Assembly (NCBI GenBank): GCA_964058805.1
Contig: CAXKVV010001050.1
Coordinates: 1 to 34,468 of the forward strand
Direction: 5' to 3'
DNA from: Schoenoplectus triqueter
Taxonomy: Eukaryota > Streptophyta > Magnoliopsida > Poales > Cyperaceae
Length of the DNA stretch: 34,468 nt
Shown here piece after piece: positions 1 through 9,961 of this stretch. Each line of letters opens with the position of its first letter. The first letter of the stretch is position 1. The notes under the pieces were generated by a model. It was not told the DNA's origin, made no database searches, and saw nothing but the letters and a program-made list of their open reading frames with translations. A program made the position numbers and the translations under genes.

Positions 1-454
1 AGAAATGTGTTCAAATTAATTGAAGTTGTAAACATCAATTTGACTCCATTTTCAACACCCTATTTTTTTGTTTTTCCCCTTCTATCCATAGCATGCGTAA
101 GCAATTCTATTGCTTGTTTCGTAACGCCAAATTTCCTTCACCAAACTAGTATTGAGGAAAAGATACTCTCAGTGCAAAAAAAAAAATAATAATACACATC
201 TAATTATAAATGCTTCCGGACCACAGGAAACAGATACAAGACCGTCCTTCTGACACCTGGGTCCCACTTATCGGTTAAAGTTATTCTACACCTGGTTTAT
301 ATTCCGGTTATAAGTTGCACCTCTTTCTGGCTTTTCTTTTCTTGCGTTCTACCAACCAATTACCAAAATATACCTCTACACTCACAACTAGACCGCCATT
401 TTTTAATCTTTTCTCTCTACCTACCTCTTAATTTCGCTCTCTATCTACTCATCA
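1..454 (+). promoter_or_regulatory. Upstream region and probable 5' UTR of the ADT gene
   Basis: This stretch lies directly upstream of the ADT start codon and I see no gene in it. A TATA-like TTATAAG occurs near 308-314, about 140 bases before the ATG. It is followed by a pyrimidine-rich CT tract (about 408-453), which is common in plant 5' leaders. A run of A bases sits near 176-187. The core promoter position is an inference from spacing only; the transcription start is not visible. Confidence 0.3.
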
Positions 455-822
455 ATGGCGTCACGCGCAATTAGCAATGGTGTTAAAGGGGTCTCTCCCG
501 TGACGCCTCGAGCTAGTCTCCATCGCAAGAGCTCTCTCGGCATTAGCATGGCGGAGAGAAAGGAGGAGCGAGAGAAGGAGAAAGAGCTGGGCCCGTCTTC
601 TTCCTCTTCAAATTCGCAAGAGCAATTCAAAGGGCTGAGGAGCGGCGACTTTGACAAAAATGCTCGAGCTCTCAGAAGGGATTGCAGCTCTTTACCAAGT
701 CGGTTTGGTCTCACTCTCTAATTTCTCTTTTTATTTTTCAATCCAGGAGAATTATGTTGTTCCTTTTTACTAAATATGCAGTTTGTCTCTTTTTTCGTAA
801 CTGGTAACATGGATGCGTGAAG

Positions 823-873
<51 letters not shown>

Positions 874-3800
874 TGAACAGTGATTTCTTTCTTTATTTTT
901 TCCAGGTCGTTCTTGTTTGTGATTCTTTCATAATTTGACTCTCATTAAAAAAATAGTTTTGGACTTCGTTAATTCTTCTGTAAAATTGATCAACAATTGT
1001 GAACACCAATACGACTGATTAATGAAGTATATTAACCTGTGAAAATGAGAAGAACTAACTAAATTGTGGATTAGTTCTTTTTAATAGATAAAAAGGCAAT
1101 TCAGTCTGATTTGGAGGCTCTGAGTTCTCAAATTTTACTGAAATAACGGAGTTCACATAGTTAGTCACCCAATTATGTATTGTATCCATAGGTTTAAACC
1201 ATGAATTATGGTTGTGTCATTGATTCCAAAGCATTATGTGTGCGATCTATGCAATGTGGATTGATGCTTTTGGTGATGCGCAAATTACTACTTGTTTCAT
1301 TATGTTTAGTATGTAAATTGGTTGTGGAATATTCGAGGTAAAGTAATTATTCTATTGCTAAATTAAGGCATTTAATATCTGCTTTAATTTGGTCAAAAGA
1401 CAATTTATGGGAATCATGGTAAATTCCTATGTATTTTCATTTCCCCCTTTCGTTTTTTTTTTCAATATTATAGTCAAGTGAACGATACCGCAAAAATTGT
1501 TTGCGAAATATGTTTTATTGTAGTTGTGTATCAGTATCAATAGCTTATTTGGTAATGTAGTATAGTTTTCATAGTTGATTCCAGCTATTCAATGAAGAAC
1601 GCTTATTTGATCTGCATTGGTATTGTATATAAAACTTTTTTTTTAAGAATTAGTAGTAAAAAAAAATATGTTTGCATTGAATAATATTTGATATTTGAAG
1701 CTTATAGCAATTAAGAATCACATATCTTTTTTATTACTTCTTTTAGAGCCTTTGTCTATTATGGATTGCTCGACATCTAGTGATGGATCAGATATTCGTG
1801 TTGCATACCAGGTACAGTTTTAGAAACTTTAACAAACATTTTACATACAGATGGAGAAGCAGAATTTTATTATTAAATATGTTAGGTTAGAGTGTCTTTG
1901 TAAGAGATTTGTCTGCATAATGGTACCAGTTTTTTATTTGGTACTATTTTTGTTGAGATATTTTGTAAGTTTACGGGTTTTTTGGATTTCTAGGGGGTTA
2001 TTTGTAAGAAAGCATGTAAGGCTTTATAAGCCCAAGGGACCATTTCTCAAACACAGAAAATATTTTGCACTTTTCAGTTTTATTCAATATGGTATCAGAG
2101 CCAAAAAAACCCTAGGTTAACACTGTAGCCGCGCACTGTAGACGTGATACTGTTGGCAGCCGCGCACTGTAGCTGCGACACTGTTGGTAGCTGCGGCACT
2201 GTAGCAGCCGCGCACTGTAGCTGCGCCACTGTTGGCTGAAGAGGCCGGCGTGGGAGGCCAATACCTCACGATACCCGAGAAGCGGGATTGATCGGGCTTG
2301 ATCTTGATGACATAAATCAAGATTGAGTCAAGAAGGAGATAGGGAGTGAGTTTAAGCTGGCGTTATGGCAGAGGAAGGTAAGAATCCAATGGAGGAGGTG
2401 ATGGCGAAGCTGAGCGCCACTGAGCTCCAGATGCTGATGCGAGCGTTCAGTGTGGCTGCGAGCGAGAGCACACCGAGACCTGTTCAGAGGATAGACCTTC
2501 CACTGCTCGACAGGAAGCTTGATGGACCAGCCACTTACTTGAGCTGGTCGCGTCGGGTAAGGTACACTCTAGAGGGAAGGGATCTGGAGGGGTACTTGAC
2601 CGGGGACAAGAAGGAGCCAGCTGAGGGATCTCCAGCGAGGGCAGAGTGGAAGTCCACTCACATGACAGTATATATGTGGCTTCTGAGTTCACTGACTCCC
2701 TCTATTGCTTCCACAGTGGATGGCATAGAGCGGGTCAAGGATGTCTGGGAGAAGCTGAAGAAAACTTATGATGGAGTGGGGAACAATCTGAGGGTGTTCC
2801 AGATTGAGAGAGAGATAGAGGCAGTAGTGCAGGGAGATAGATCCATTCAGGAGTACGCCACAGATCTGGAGCGACTGTGGGCAGAGTATGATCATTTCTC
2901 GCCAGCCGCATGCTGCAGGGATCCTGAGTGCCAGAGAGGGGCACGTGATACTCAGAGGCGTACTATGCATTTCATGAGGGGGTTGAGCCCGGCATTTGAG
3001 CTGAGGTGCGCAGGGTTATTGGCACAGCCGAAGATTCCCTCACTGGAGGAGACGATCTCGGCTATGATACAGGAGGAGAGCAGGATTGGACTCCAGTCTA
3101 GTACGGCAGGACTTCCGGGGGTGAAGTCAGCACTGGCAGTCTCCAAGTCAGGTAACACCGGGTACAAAGGCGAGACTCGGGAGTGTTACAACTGCGGTGA
3201 GGTAGGCCACCTGAAGCAGTTTTGCACTAAGCCACCGAAGGAGAGGAACTTGGGAAGAGGCCAGTCTGGAGGTCGTGGCCGAGGCAGAGGTGGCCGGAGG
3301 GGTGGAAGAGGAGGCTATCAGGCACATCTGACGATAGTAGAGGAGGAGAGTGAGGAGACTGTGGTCTTCACTGAGGAGGATCAGGAGTTTCTGGAGATAT
3401 TGAAGAGGAAGCAGAAAGCAGCGGGTGAAGGGAAGCGTGCGCTCGATGCTGCATCCACCTCATCCTCCTCAAGGGGTAACATTGCTTCCTTTGCTCACTC
3501 AGCCTCAGGTATTGGTGATACACTTGCTCTTGCATCTATATCTACCACCAGAGCACCAGATTGGATAGTTGACTCGGGTGCGTCTCGACATGTGACTGGT
3601 GCTGCTAGGGAGTTTTCTTCCTATACTCACCTAGCAGTCCCAGAAAGCATCCAGACGGCCGATGGTACGGCTCAACCGGTAGTTGGTAAGGGTACCGTGC
3701 AATGTACCAACACCTTGACTTTGTCCAATGTTTTGCATGCTCCTTCCTTTCCTGTGAATCTTTTGTCCATAAGTGCCATTATATCGCAACTAAAATGTGT

Positions 3801-6800
3801 GGTTTTATTTGATATTCCAAAGGTGATCTTCCAGGAGAAGGAGACCGGCAGGCGACTTGGGACTGGCACATGGCATAGTGGCTTGTGGTATCTGGATAGG
3901 GAGAGTATGGACTCGGCTCTTTCATCCATTGTGGAGGGTACAGGAGGAGTTGGAAGGACTGTGGAGGACTTACTGCTGCTCCATCATAGGCGCTTAGGTC
4001 ACCCCTCTTTTTCTGTTTTGGGTAGGTTGTATCCGCCTTTGTTTGAAAAGGCTAATAAGGAGAAATTATTTTGTGATGCGTGTGAGTTGGGGAAACACAC
4101 GAGGAGTTCATATTCTAGTTCTGGGAGTAGGAGTTCTTTTGTTTTTGACTTAGTGCATTCTGATGTATGGGGGCCTTGTCCCACAACTGCTGTGAATGGA
4201 TTTAGATACTTTGTTTCTTTCATTGATTGTTTTTCTCGTGTGACTTGGCTTTATCTGATGAAAAATAAGAGTGATGTGTTTGCTTGTTTCAAAGACTTCC
4301 ACAAAGGGATTCAGACCCAATATGGTGCAGTGGTGAAAGTATTAAGGTCTGATAATGGGACTGAGTACACCAACAAGGCGTTTGAGGAGTACTTGTCATC
4401 TCATGGGATACAACATCAAACCACCTGTCCATACACACCGGAGCAGAATGGGGTAGCCGAACGGAAGAACAGACATCTCCTTGAGATTACTCGAAGCATG
4501 ATGATGTCAATGAAGGTACCAAAATACTTGTGGGGACAAGCAGTTCTGACAGCGGCCTACTTGATCAATAGGATGCCCTCGCGGGTATTGGAGTGGAAAT
4601 CGCCGATTGAGATGTTAAAAGGCAAGAATGGGGATGTGTTGCCTCTCAAAACCTTTGGCTGTGTGTGCTTTGTACAAGACAACAGACCAAATGTGGGAAA
4701 ACTAGATCCAAGGGCGGTGAAGTGTGTGTTCGTTGGGTATTCGGCTACTCAGAAAGGGTATGTGTGTTGGAGTCCGGTAGAGAGAAGATTGTTTGTCAGC
4801 ATGGATGTCACATTTAGGGAGCTTGAACCATACTACTCTGATCCAGTCGCATCGCCCTTTGGTGACTCGCTCGACACAGGAGGTATGAGGCGAGAGGGGG
4901 AGATTGATAGTAGTAGTGAGAGGAGGATGGTGAGTGTGGGGGATATTCCTTGTCCGCTTGTGGATTCGGTTATGGTGCCGGTGGTGGAGACCGGACCGGG
5001 AAATGATGAGACTCAGGCTCAGGGGGAGTTAAGGGTGTATACGAGAAGAAGAAAGCAGAATGAGGAAGCAGTGCCTACAGTGCCACTTGTGTCAAGTCCC
5101 TCGTCTCTGCCTCCTCCGACTCCTGAGACACCTACACCATCCACCTCAGATTCAGAGTACACAGGTGATATGATTCCTCTTTCTTCCCCTCCCACTCCTC
5201 TATTGATAAGGAGGACTTCTCGCATCAATGCAGGAGTTCCCCCTGATCGATATGGCTTTCCACATGATATTGCTCAGTTTGTCTCTTACTCTAACATATC
5301 ACCTGTGCATGGAGCATTCATTGCATCATTGGACATTGTCTCTATCCCTAAGTGTTGGCAGGTTGCTAAGGAGGATCCAAAGTGGAAAGTTGCCATGCTA
5401 GAGGAACTTGAAGCCCTGGACAAGAACAAAACCTGGGAGCTCATGTCACTACCACCAGGCAAGAAGGCGGTTGGCTGCAAATGGGTCTTCACAGTGAAGC
5501 AAAACCCGGAGGGTCGGGTTGAGCGTTACAAAGCCCGATTGGTGGCAAAGGGTTACAGTCAGACCTATGGCATTGACTATGATGAGACATTTGCACCCGT
5601 GGCGAAGATGAGCACAGTACGGACACTGATTTCCTTGGCTGCAAATGGGGGCTGGAAGCTACACCAGCTCGATGTGAAGAATGCTTTTCTCCATGGTGAT
5701 TTGCTAGAAGAGGTGTACATGGAGATACCACCAGGTTTTGGTACGAAACAAACGGATGGTAAGGTGTGCAGGCTCAAGAAGTCACTCTACGGACTGAAGC
5801 AGTCCCCTCGGGCCTGGTTTGACAGATTTAGGAGAGCTATGATAGGCATGGGGTACCGACAGACCAATGCAGATCATACGGTGTTCTTCCGACGACATGG
5901 AGGCCATATTACAGTGCTTGCAGTATATGTGGATGACATGATTATCTCGGGAGATGATGAGGGTGAGATTGCATTGCTAAAGAAGAAATTGGGGAAGGAG
6001 TTCGAGGTGAAGGACTTGGGACAATTGAGGTACTTCCTTGGGATTGAGATAGCTCGTGGTGCAGAGGGAATTGTCTTATCTCAGAGGAAGTATGTGCTGG
6101 ATCTGCTTACGGAGACAGGTATGCTGGGATGCAGACCCGCAGTTGCTCCAATTGATCAGAAGTCCAAGCTGAGTGCTGAGGCTGGAGAGCCAGTTGATAG
6201 AGAGAGGTACCAAAGACTGGTTGGTCGCTTGATCTATTTGAGCCACACTCGTCCCGACATATCATTTGCTGTGAGTGTGGTGAGTCGCTATATGCATGAT
6301 CCTAGGGAGGGTCACATGGATGCTGTGTACCAGATTCTGAGGTATTTGAAAAGTGCACCTGGAAAGGGGTTGATCTTCAGGAAGAATGAACATCTGAACA
6401 TTGAGGGTTATTGTGATTCAGACTGGGCTAGTTGTTCTGATGATAGAAAGTCCACGTCTGGATATTGCATGTTTGTAGGGGGCAATCTGGTCTCCTGGAA
6501 GAGCAAGAAGCAAACAGTGGTTGCGAGGTCCACAGCTGAGGCAGAATACAGGGCTATGGCTCTAAGTGTGGCAGAGATGTTATGGTTGAGAGCTCTGTTG
6601 TTGGAGCTCAAGATGGATCAAGGGACCCAAATGAAGTTGTGGTGTGATAACAAGTCAGCCATCAGCATCGCCAACAACCCAGTGCAGCATGACAGAACCA
6701 AACATATTGAGATCGATAGGTTCTTCATCAAGGAGAAGTTGAACAGTGGACTTCTGGAGTTAGGTCATGTTTCAACGAAAGACCAGACAGCCGATTGTTT

Positions 6801-9800
6801 GACGAAAGGACTCAATTCTTTGGATTTAGCGAGAGGATGTGACAAGATGGGCCTAGTGGATATCTTTTGCCCATCTTGAGGGGGAGTGTTGAGATATTTT
6901 GTAAGTTTACGGGTTTTTTGGATTTCTAGGGGGTTATTTGTAAGAAAGCATGTAAGGCTTTATAAGCCCAAGGGACCATTTCTCAAACACAGAAAATATT
7001 TTGCACTTTTCAGTTTTATTCAATAATTTTTATTGATTTTTTTTTCTAACCAACCTTGTTGTCCTTTTTAAATAGGGTTCGCCAGGAGCTTTCAGTGAGG
7101 CTGCTGCACTAAAAGTGTATCCGCATTGTGTAGCTATTCCATGTGAACAGTTTGAAGTTGCATTCAAGGTTTGATTTTGTTTGGAATATCATTAAGTTTC
7201 TTTTATTTCCGTTGATAAATTATGAACTTCTGTAAGTAGTGCCAAGTCAAAGGGCATTTGTTTGTGTTTTTCTATGTTTTGTTATTGTGGACCAATTCAG
7301 GTTTTATTTTTCTCCTGTTGAGCTGTCTAGAAATCAAGTAAAACCTTAATTTGATTTTTGGCTGCCAGAGTCATGTTAGGGGCATTTTTGTTAATCGCCT
7401 GTTCTCAATCTAATCAAGTCAAAGCTGATTTCTTGTATTTTATTTCTGTTTGTGCTTGTTTGAGTCTTTGTTGATTGAACCCAAGCCTAGCTCTTCTGAG
7501 TATATATTTGTTTCCTGCGTCCTGAAATAAGTGCTGTACTGGTCAATAACCTAGTAGTTTTTAAGGGCATGAAATTGTTCAATTAGAACTTTTTTTTTTC
7601 AAAACTGTGAGGTCTATTGTGCCCTTTCTTGTATATTTGATACTTCAATGAAATTTGAGGGCATTATCCTCATCTTTCTGATAAAAAAAAAAAAAAGAAA
7701 AACTGTGAGGTGTGATGTCATGCAAATCTATTCCTCCTTTCCTGTGTCAACTTCTGGTATCATATGGCATGGGTTTGTATAGATGTAATCAGGACACTAT
7801 AAAATTCACTCATAGGATTCTAATTATTTCTCAGTTAACATAATCTTCTTCTCTGTTTACACTTTACTAGTACTGCTGTTATCTGGAATTCTGGGTTGAT
7901 ATTGGAATGAAATTCTGTCATCCCTGACCAAATATAAGTTGTTTTGTTGTTTTTCATCTTCAATTTGTATTTGTCCGTATCATATTTCAGTATTTTGGAC
8001 CAAATAAAATCACTCTCACTGTATGAATCAGACAAGACTTGTCCTAATTAACTATTGTTTTTATTCTTTTGACAGGCTGTGGAGCTATGGCATGTAGATA
8101 AGGCCGTTCTCCCAATTGAAAACACCTTAATCGGGAGCATACACCGAAACTATGACCTTCTTCTTAGCCATCGACTCCACATTGTAGGCGAGGTACAAAT
8201 AGCTGTTGACCTCTGCCTTCTTGCACTACCTGGTGTACAGATGAAGGATATACAGCGTGTCTTTAGCCATCCTCAGGTACAATTTCTTTTACTGAAATAT
8301 GAAAGAGATGGATGGCAATTTGCAGGGCCTATGGAATTTAGTTGGTGTTAAGCTTTGATTTGGCTACCTCAGCAAATTCATACATCATTGATGGATTTCG
8401 AAGTTTGTTTCTAACATATATGATATCCTGACCTTGTAGGCATTTCAGCAGTGTGAAACTATGATCTCAGATCTGAAAGCAATTCGGGTTAATTTTGAGG
8501 ATACAGCTGGGGCTGCTCAGGTAAAAAGGGATGTCCCGAGTATTCTTTTTTTTATTTATTACAGGAGTACAGGAGCATGATCACTTAAACTTGGGATTTT
8601 CTTCTTCTAGTTTATAGCTGACAAAGGCATGAAAGATGCAGGCGCAATAGCTAGTGCCAGAGCTGGAGAGCTTTATGGACTCAATATAATCCAAAATAAT
8701 TTAGCAGTAAGAAAACTACTGTTTTGTTCCTTAGTTTATTGTATTAAAAAATCAAGCTCACAAGTGAAGTTGCTTCTTGTCTATTTCTAGTGCTGAAAGC
8801 ACTTCCCTTTTTTTCCTGGAGCATAAACAGTACTGCAAAACTATCCAAGCAGATGACTGAAAGTCGGTACAAATTTAAGCAAACAATATAAGCTCGACTT
8901 GAATCCAATACTTAAAATAAGCAAGCATTATAATCTGCTTGTCGCAAATTAAAACTATTAGGTTATATTTGCAAATATAGCACAACTATAAGAAAAGAGA
9001 AGAAAATAATTTCTTTACTTATTATCAGAATGGTACCTCACTAGGATCAGAATAACATATCTATGTTTGCTGATAACTTTGACTAGTAAAGTAGTATCAT
9101 ACCATCCTTTGTGGCAGGATGAAGAGATAAACATCACCCGATTCTTGGTGCTGGCCAGAGAACCAATGCTACCCAGGACTGATCGACCTTTTAAGGTACT
9201 TACTGTTGATTCCTAAATGCTATTACATGGGTGAATATATGTGTCGTGATTTGCTTCAACAACTACAGACAAGTGTTGTGTTCACTCTGGAAGAGGGGCC
9301 CGGTGTACTGTTCAAGGCTCTTGCTGTCTTTGCCCTCAGAAATATCAACATTTCTAAGGTTATTAAGTTAAAAGATATGAATTGGTTAAATTTCAAATCT
9401 TTAAAGCTGCAAACTTTTATCTATAAAAGGTACAAAAATATTGAAACAGATTGAAAGCCGACCACTGAGAACAAGCCCCTTGAGACTTGTAGATGACTTG
9501 AACAATGGCACCACCATGTAAGCATTTTAGCTATCTTGATTATGTGTGTTGAGCTTTGGTAATAAATTTATGAGGCAATATAAGGTAATTTCTTGAATTA
9601 ACGTGTACAGGTACTTTGATTATTTATTCTACATTGATTTTGAGGCGTCCATGGCCGAGACTCATGCCCAAAATGCCCTGGCTCACCTGCAGGTCAGATA
9701 TCCATTTTTTATTCATTTTAGTTATTGTATTTGCATTTTTTGTGTGTTATTTGTTAATTATTTGTTTTGTTCTTAGAGTTTCTAATATATTCCTAATTAC

Positions 9801-9961
9801 TTCATTGTCTTTTGTCTCTGAAACAATTAGCATGGCAGCACCTATTTCTGTTAAGGAACAAGTACTTTCTCAGAAGTTGATTCAAAATTTCTGGTGATTT
9901 GCAGGAATTTTCTAAATTTCTCCGTGTACTTGGCTGTTATCCTATAGATATGTTATCATAA
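455..9961 (+). CDS. ADT: Arogenate/prephenate dehydratase, chloroplastic (11 exons)
   Basis: The enzyme decarboxylates and dehydrates arogenate (and prephenate in some paralogues), the last step of plastid phenylalanine synthesis. Exons: 455-698, 1747-1811, 7076-7168, 8076-8276, 8440-8520, 8611-8706, 9118-9195, 9269-9358, 9450-9517, 9611-9692, 9905-9961. They sum to 1,155 bases, or 384 residues plus TAA, close to the usual ~380-390. All introns are GT-AG and the frame is kept throughout. Residues 1 to about 90 are Ser/Arg-rich with few acidic residues at the start, as in a transit peptide. The dehydratase domain runs from about 97 to 285, starting at [13 protein letters not shown], with [18 protein letters not shown] in exon 4 and the catalytic-type TRF motif at 267-269 ([11 protein letters not shown]). 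An ACT domain follows (about 287-380) with GPGVLFKAL at 296-304 and the phenylalanine-binding ESRP motif at 318-321. The exon 1 donor was chosen because it yields LPKPL, as in intron-containing plant ADTs. Intron 2 carries a full copia element; without it the intron would be about 184 bases. The fold and function are well supported; substrate preference is not. Confidence 0.95.
827..870. repeat. (AT)22 microsatellite in ADT intron 1
   Basis: A perfect alternating AT tract of 44 bases lies within intron 1 (699-1746). The rest of that intron is ordinary T-rich plant intron sequence with no other feature I can support. Such tracts vary in length between individuals. Confidence 0.95.
1946..1950. 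repeat. Left target-site duplication of the copia element (ATTTT)
   Basis: ATTTT directly precedes the 5' LTR and recurs at 7026-7030 directly after the 3' LTR. A 5-base duplication is typical of copia integrase and fixes the element ends. Confidence 0.9.
1951..2089 (+). repeat. 5' LTR of the copia element
   Basis: The 139-base repeat starts TGTTGAGATATTTTG and ends TTTTATTCAATA. It matches 6887-7025 base for base by eye. Its termini read TG...TA rather than TG...CA; the target duplication and the adjacent primer site both support that end. A TATA-like TTTATAAG lies at 2023-2030 within an imperfect palindrome. Confidence 0.95.
2023..2030 (+). promoter_or_regulatory. Candidate TATA box in the copia 5' LTR
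   Basis: TTTATAAG sits in the palindrome-like GGCTTTATAAGCCC, about 60 bases before the LTR end. It is the only clear TATA-like site in the LTR, so it is the likely core promoter for the element's transcript. The same sequence recurs in the 3' LTR near 6959-6966, where it could drive read-out toward ADT exon 3. Activity is inferred. Confidence 0.45.
2090..2102 (+). other. Primer binding site (initiator Met tRNA type)
   Basis: TGGTATCAGAGCC starts at the base after the 5' LTR. It is the standard plant copia primer site, complementary to the 3' end of initiator methionine tRNA, and would prime minus-strand DNA synthesis. Confidence 0.92.
2121..2235 (+). repeat. GC-rich imperfect direct repeats in the copia leader
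   Basis: Units built on CACTGTAG followed by C/T-GCG recur about five times, with CTGTTGG spacers, giving units of roughly 13-33 bases. The block is far more GC-rich than the LTR or host intron. It lies between the primer site and the gag start, where packaging or translation-control structures are found in retroelements. Any such role here is inference. Confidence 0.75.
2365..6879 (+). CDS. Copia gag-pol polyprotein, 1,504 residues
   Basis: One uninterrupted frame encodes the structural and enzymatic proteins for the element's own retrotransposition. A gag region of the copia type occupies about residues 30-250. A CCHC zinc knuckle is at 274-287 ([14 protein letters not shown]), followed by a Gly/Arg-rich stretch suited to RNA binding. 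The protease active site is DSGAS at 403-407. The integrase has an HHCC-type zinc region (about 540-575) and catalytic D600, D663 and E699, the last two spaced 36 apart as in D,D35E. Reverse transcriptase shows DVKNAFLHG with D1103 and the YVDD box with D1190/D1191. RNase H shows D1351/D1353 in CDSDW, E1394 and D1428. All key residues are present. The stop codon overlaps the polypurine tract. Codon composition is GC-richer than the surrounding gene. Gag and pol are in one frame, as in most plant copia elements. Confidence 0.97.
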   Translation: MAEEGKNPMEEVMAKLSATELQMLMRAFSVAASESTPRPVQRIDLPLLDRKLDGPATYLSWSRRVRYTLEGRDLEGYLTGDKKEPAEGSPARAEWKSTHMTVYMWLLSSLTPSIASTVDGIERVKDVWEKLKKTYDGVGNNLRVFQIEREIEAVVQGDRSIQEYATDLERLWAEYDHFSPAACCRDPECQRGARDTQRRTMHFMRGLSPAFELRCAGLLAQPKIPSLEETISAMIQEESRIGLQSSTAGLPGVKSALAVSKSGNTGYKGETRECYNCGEVGHLKQFCTKPPKERNLGRGQSGGRGRGRGGRRGGRGGYQAHLTIVEEESEETVVFTEEDQEFLEILKRKQKAAGEGKRALDAASTSSSSRGNIASFAHSASGIGDTLALASISTTRAPDWIVDSGASRHVTGAAREFSSYTHLAVPESIQTADGTAQPVVGKGTVQCTNTLTLSNVLHAPSFPVNLLSISAIISQLKCVVLFDIPKVIFQEKETGRRLGTGTWHSGLWYLDRESMDSALSSIVEGTGGVGRTVEDLLLLHHRRLGHPSFSVLGRLYPPLFEKANKEKLFCDACELGKHTRSSYSSSGSRSSFVFDLVHSDVWGPCPTTAVNGFRYFVSFIDCFSRVTWLYLMKNKSDVFACFKDFHKGIQTQYGAVVKVLRSDNGTEYTNKAFEEYLSSHGIQHQTTCPYTPEQNGVAERKNRHLLEITRSMMMSMKVPKYLWGQAVLTAAYLINRMPSRVLEWKSPIEMLKGKNGDVLPLKTFGCVCFVQDNRPNVGKLDPRAVKCVFVGYSATQKGYVCWSPVERRLFVSMDVTFRELEPYYSDPVASPFGDSLDTGGMRREGEIDSSSERRMVSVGDIPCPLVDSVMVPVVETGPGNDETQAQGELRVYTRRRKQNEEAVPTVPLVSSPSSLPPPTPETPTPSTSDSEYTGDMIPLSSPPTPLLIRRTSRINAGVPPDRYGFPHDIAQFVSYSNISPVHGAFIASLDIVSIPKCWQVAKEDPKWKVAMLEELEALDKNKTWELMSLPPGKKAVGCKWVFTVKQNPEGRVERYKARLVAKGYSQTYGIDYDETFAPVAKMSTVRTLISLAANGGWKLHQLDVKNAFLHGDLLEEVYMEIPPGFGTKQTDGKVCRLKKSLYGLKQSPRAWFDRFRRAMIGMGYRQTNADHTVFFRRHGGHITVLAVYVDDMIISGDDEGEIALLKKKLGKEFEVKDLGQLRYFLGIEIARGAEGIVLSQRKYVLDLLTETGMLGCRPAVAPIDQKSKLSAEAGEPVDRERYQRLVGRLIYLSHTRPDISFAVSVVSRYMHDPREGHMDAVYQILRYLKSAPGKGLIFRKNEHLNIEGYCDSDWASCSDDRKSTSGYCMFVGGNLVSWKSKKQTVVARSTAEAEYRAMALSVAEMLWLRALLLELKMDQGTQMKLWCDNKSAISIANNPVQHDRTKHIEIDRFFIKEKLNSGLLELGHVSTKDQTADCLTKGLNSLDLARGCDKMGLVDIFCPS
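6878..6886 (+). other. Polypurine tract of the copia element
   Basis: GAGGGGGAG directly precedes the 3' LTR and overlaps the last two bases of the gag-pol stop codon. It is the expected primer site for plus-strand synthesis, and its position confirms the LTR start. Confidence 0.88.
6887..7025 (+). repeat. 3' LTR of the copia element
   Basis: 139 bases reading identically to the 5' LTR. It is followed by the ATTTT duplication and then about 45 bases of original intron before ADT exon 3. It may supply the element's polyadenylation site and could also start transcripts into ADT exon 3. Confidence 0.95.
7026..7030. repeat. Right target-site duplication of the copia element (ATTTT)
   Basis: ATTTT after the 3' LTR matches 1946-1950 exactly. 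Confidence 0.9.
7601..7711 (+). mobile_element. Short poly(A)-tailed retroposed insert in ADT intron 3
   Basis: A 13-base direct repeat AAAACTGTGAGGT occurs at 7601-7613 and 7699-7711. It flanks an 85-base segment ending in a 14-A run plus GA. About 30 bases before the tail is CAATGAAAT, which could be a weak polyadenylation signal. A target duplication of this length plus a 3' poly(A) tail is the hallmark of LINE-driven retroposition. The insert may be a strongly 5'-truncated mRNA 3' end, LINE or SINE; I do not recognise the source. Intron 3 (7169-8075) otherwise shows nothing I can name. Confidence 0.65.

Larger units (their letters stand above)
1951..7025 (+). mobile_element. Complete Ty1/copia LTR retrotransposon in ADT intron 2
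   Basis: The 5,075-base element is bounded by two direct 139-base LTRs (1951-2089 and 6887-7025) that I read as identical. It is flanked by a perfect 5-base duplication ATTTT (1946-1950 and 7026-7030). Inside, in order, are a primer binding site abutting the 5' LTR, a GC-rich repeated leader, one gag-pol frame (2365-6879) and a polypurine tract touching the 3' LTR. The domain order protease, integrase, reverse transcriptase, RNase H places it in Ty1/copia. It lies in the same orientation as the host gene, about 140 bases after the exon 2 donor. Identical LTRs and an unbroken frame suggest a recent insertion that may still be competent. I could not assign a lineage; the very short LTR is seen in only some copia lineages. 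Confidence 0.97.

Noticed and set aside
455..721. Stand-alone 88-residue gene ending in GLTL
   Set aside because: It is ADT exon 1 read past its donor. Ending the exon at 698 joins to exon 2 in frame and restores the LPKPL segment of the ADT family.
2090..2102. Part of a tRNA gene
   Set aside because: The 13 bases are the copia primer binding site; no cloverleaf can be formed from the flanks.
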